A stretch of DNA of 64,000 bases from contig VFFE01007917.1 in the NCBI GenBank assembly GCA_008921705.1, forward strand, positions 394,946-458,945. The letters run 5' to 3'. Below, in pieces: positions 61,690 through 64,000 of this stretch (its first letter is position 1; the number at the start of each line of letters is the position of its first letter). The stretch is from Burhinus oedicnemus. Taxonomy: Eukaryota > Chordata > Aves > Charadriiformes > Burhinidae. Under the pieces are notes generated by a model that worked only from the letters and a program-made list of their open reading frames with translations, was not told where the DNA came from and searched no databases. Position numbers and translations under genes: made by a program.

Positions 61690-62110
61690 CGCTGAGCCTG
61701 GTGGCGGGTTGGAAGGCGAGGAGGGAGCGGGGAGCCACAGACATGCAGCAGGAGAGGTGTGGAATGGGGTCCCCAGCCCTGCGCGCTGTCACCCCGGGTG
61801 GCACGTGTCCTCGGGACAGCCATTGGGACCCGGCCACCGCAGCGCCGCCAACAGAAGCGATGGGTGCGCAGCCGAGCATCCTCCATCCCCGCTGCCGCCC
61901 AAGGCTCCCCCCGCAGCCACGGGGGTTCGGCGGGGGGCACGCCACCAGCCGCCGTGACCCATCCTCCATCGGCATTAAGCGAGAGAATGGAGCAGCGCGG
62001 GGGCGAAGAAAGAGCGAGCTGCCCGTGCCACGTACCCCGCTGCGCACAGCCTGCCCTCCGCCGCCCGGCTCCTTGTCTCCGCCGGCTGTAATGAGCCCTC
62101 TCTGACAAGT
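61690..62110. promoter_or_regulatory. CpG-rich patch (strongest candidate CpG island)
   Basis: The 300 bp from 61801 to 62100 hold about 32 CpG dinucleotides in clearly GC-rich sequence, the highest density in the window. It ends sharply at about 62105, where AT-richer DNA begins. In vertebrates this pattern marks promoters or orphan CpG islands. The open frames across it occur on both strands and are explained by composition. I cannot identify a first exon or direction of transcription. Confidence 0.45.
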
Positions 62111-64000
62111 GATTGACTCGGCCATTATATTCCTGGGTGATCAGAGAAACAAACACACTCCATATGAAAATCTCGGCTTTCTAATCCTGAAGGCGCTTCC
62201 TGTGGGAAAACTTGGCCGGTTGCTCGGAGCGGGACGGAGCGGCATGGGACGAGCTATTCAGAGAGGTTGGGGAGAAATTAGGAGCAGGGCAGTGATGTTT
62301 TTTCTCCCTGCATTGTTACAGCCTGCCTCGCTCTTTCTTCAGCTGGTACTTTAAGAAAAAAGTAGTACAACTTATACCCTGAATGGGAAAGGAAGGAGAG
62401 TTGGCAGGAACCGGCACGTCTGCACTTGTTTTAAATTTTTATATTTATTAAAATACTCTGGAAGTCTCTCGCATTCCAGCAGCTTTTGGAACAGCACTGA
62501 AATAAGTTACATACTGGGAAATGCTTGATTTCCATCAGCTCCAGACAAATGCATCTCCTGAAGGGACCAGCAAGGATGGGCACAGGAATGAGTTATCTCT
62601 GCTTAACCCCATCTGTGAAACGTCCATATTCGCCAGTCCGAGCCTTTCTTACAGAGGCAGGAGTCAGCCTCAAGCTGGCCTCAAGTTTAAGCACGAGGCT
62701 GCTGGGACCAGAGTGTTTAAAGATAATTTTTTTCTTTTTTTTTTTAAGATTTAACTTTGCATATGTGCAAAATGCTCCACATGCATGAATGACCCTGCTG
62801 GAGTCAGTGGGAGCCTTTCCACGTCGGGCCAAAGCCAAAACTCCATCGAAGCTGACGGGACTCTTTCTTCGGGGTTTTATGGGGTCTTTTGGTGCCAGCC
62901 AAACCAGGCTTGGTACCGGTGTCTACCACTACTATCTGTCAGCCTTCCTAAAACACTTTGGCCGCCGCTGCCTTGTCATCCTCTGCCTTTACAGCTGGGG
63001 GCTGGCAGAATATGAGGAAAAAAAAAATAATATTATTTTGCAGGATATTAAACCTCCAGGTTCTGAGCTTGCAGTGAGAAGGAGGATTTATGGTCTCTTG
63101 CAGTCGCCTTCCCGACTCCTAAGAGGCAGCTACATCTGCAAGGGAGACAGCCCTATTTTAAATGCTGGGTACTCAGGACTGCAGGGACCACCTTGTCACC
63201 AGACCCTGTTTCTAGCCAGGGGCAAGCAGCCAGCTAGCAGGCACTTGGATCGGGACCCACGAAGCATTCACCGCCTCCAGTAGCTCTGACAACCTCCAGC
63301 AAAGAGTTGGTCTAGAAAAGACCATAAAGAAAGTAGCTAAATGCTAAAAGGCCACCAAAAAGAAAAGAAGTGGAGACTGCTGGCAATGCCCTGACCCTCT
63401 CAGCTGGTGCCAAGAAACAGCCCAGACCACAGCAAACGCTGGTGAGGAAGGCAAACACTGCCCAGACAGCCCAGTTTTGGAAAAAAAAAAACGTACCACC
63501 AACTTCCAAATTTGCCTACAAGCCCCTGAGCAGGACATCAAGGAGGCACAGGAGAGATCTTTAATATATCAGGAGCAAACACACTGCCCAGCACCGGTCT
63601 TTAGCTACTGTCAGTCTCCAATGCTTCAGGGAAAAGCAGAACAAAATCTTTCTAAACTGAAAGCTAAGGGAGGTAAAAATACATCTATCCTTCCTTTAGG
63701 TAAGCAGCAAAGGCTGCGAATCCCGGAATACAAATGCCGTGCAAACCATCAGCCCCCCATCCCCTTCCAAGTCTCCCCAGAGATGTTTCAGAGCACCCGC
63801 TGCCCGAGGACTCCCTGTGCCACTGCTGGGGATGGTGGCAGGTGTCATGCGTCCACAGCCTTCCCCCACCCAGGAGGGGACCCAGGGGAGCAAAGCCACA
63901 TCCAGTGCCACCGAGGTTAACCTTGGTGGGCTTGGCTCACCGGTCACAGCAACCCAGGCGAGGGGGCGTGGGGGTCTTCCTTGGGGGGGGAGTTAAGGGG

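Larger units (their letters stand above)
56518..64000. other. Unique non-coding stretch, partly GC- and CpG-rich
   Basis: No gene is recognised. It contains A16 (56797-56812), an A/G tract (56975-57012), CpG-rich patches (57.30-57.56 and 61.69-62.11 kb), an exact 39-bp tandem duplication (57949-58032), a 19-bp tandem repeat (60667-60704), a T-rich run (62726-62749) and A11 (63481-63491). Open frames of 130-185 codons at 60.0-62.1 kb overlap on several frames of both strands and reflect low stop frequency in GC-rich DNA. Confidence 0.5.

Noticed and set aside
60642..62156. Several open frames of 110-183 codons on both strands
   Set aside because: They overlap each other in multiple frames within CpG-rich DNA. 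Low stop frequency explains them.
1..64000. tRNA, rRNA, 7SK, U1 or U6 genes, CRISPR arrays, and LTR retrovirus primer sites
   Set aside because: I looked by eye for characteristic motifs (B-box, U1/U6/7SK starts, regularly spaced repeats, primer-binding sites) and found none. Diverged copies would need a database search.

Overview
This window reads as ordinary nuclear DNA from a bird. The clearest evidence is six fragments of CR1, the dominant avian LINE. They carry the CR1 3' end with its ATTCTATG-type terminal repeat and, in the longer copies, the C-terminal end of the CR1 ORF2 reverse-transcriptase protein (core motif [15 protein letters not shown]). There are no closely packed genes, ribosome-binding sites or operons, and no phage, plasmid or CRISPR structure. 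One subfamily style (fragment at 47934-48668) looks like the CR1-J/Y group common in neoavian birds, but species assignment from this alone is weak.

Layout. 1-5216 is unique non-coding DNA. A CR1 fragment lies at 5217-5600 (minus). 5601-13836 is unique DNA with a G15 run and a CpG-rich patch. A truncated U2 snRNA pseudogene lies at 13837-13934 (minus). 13935-20467 is unique DNA with A-runs and an (ATT)9 microsatellite, followed by a short plus-strand CR1 tail at 20468-20604. 20605-28368 contains a CpG-rich patch near 24.1-24.6 kb and a candidate regulatory element near 27.9-28.1 kb. Two very similar minus-strand CR1 fragments (28369-28765 and 32815-33260) flank a stretch holding a compound TA/TG/CA microsatellite. 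33261-43309 holds several homopolymers and a 62-nt pure pyrimidine tract with mirror symmetry. A plus-strand CR1 tail at 43310-43440 precedes a weak candidate exon near 45.5 kb. The longest CR1 fragment (47934-48668, minus) keeps an uninterrupted reading frame. 48669-64000 is unique DNA with an 81-nt T homopolymer, an exact 39-bp tandem duplication, a 19-bp tandem repeat and CpG-rich patches, the strongest at about 61.7-62.1 kb.

I recognise no host protein-coding exon in the 64 kb. The long open frames outside CR1 (up to about 190 codons) have no domain I recognise. They lie in GC-rich DNA or overlap other open frames, so I treat them as chance. The window is best read as a large intron or an intergenic stretch. 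I did not find a novel biological system. The most useful leads are the U2 pseudogene, the unusual simple-sequence structures, the CpG-rich patches and several candidate conserved non-coding elements that need alignment to other genomes.
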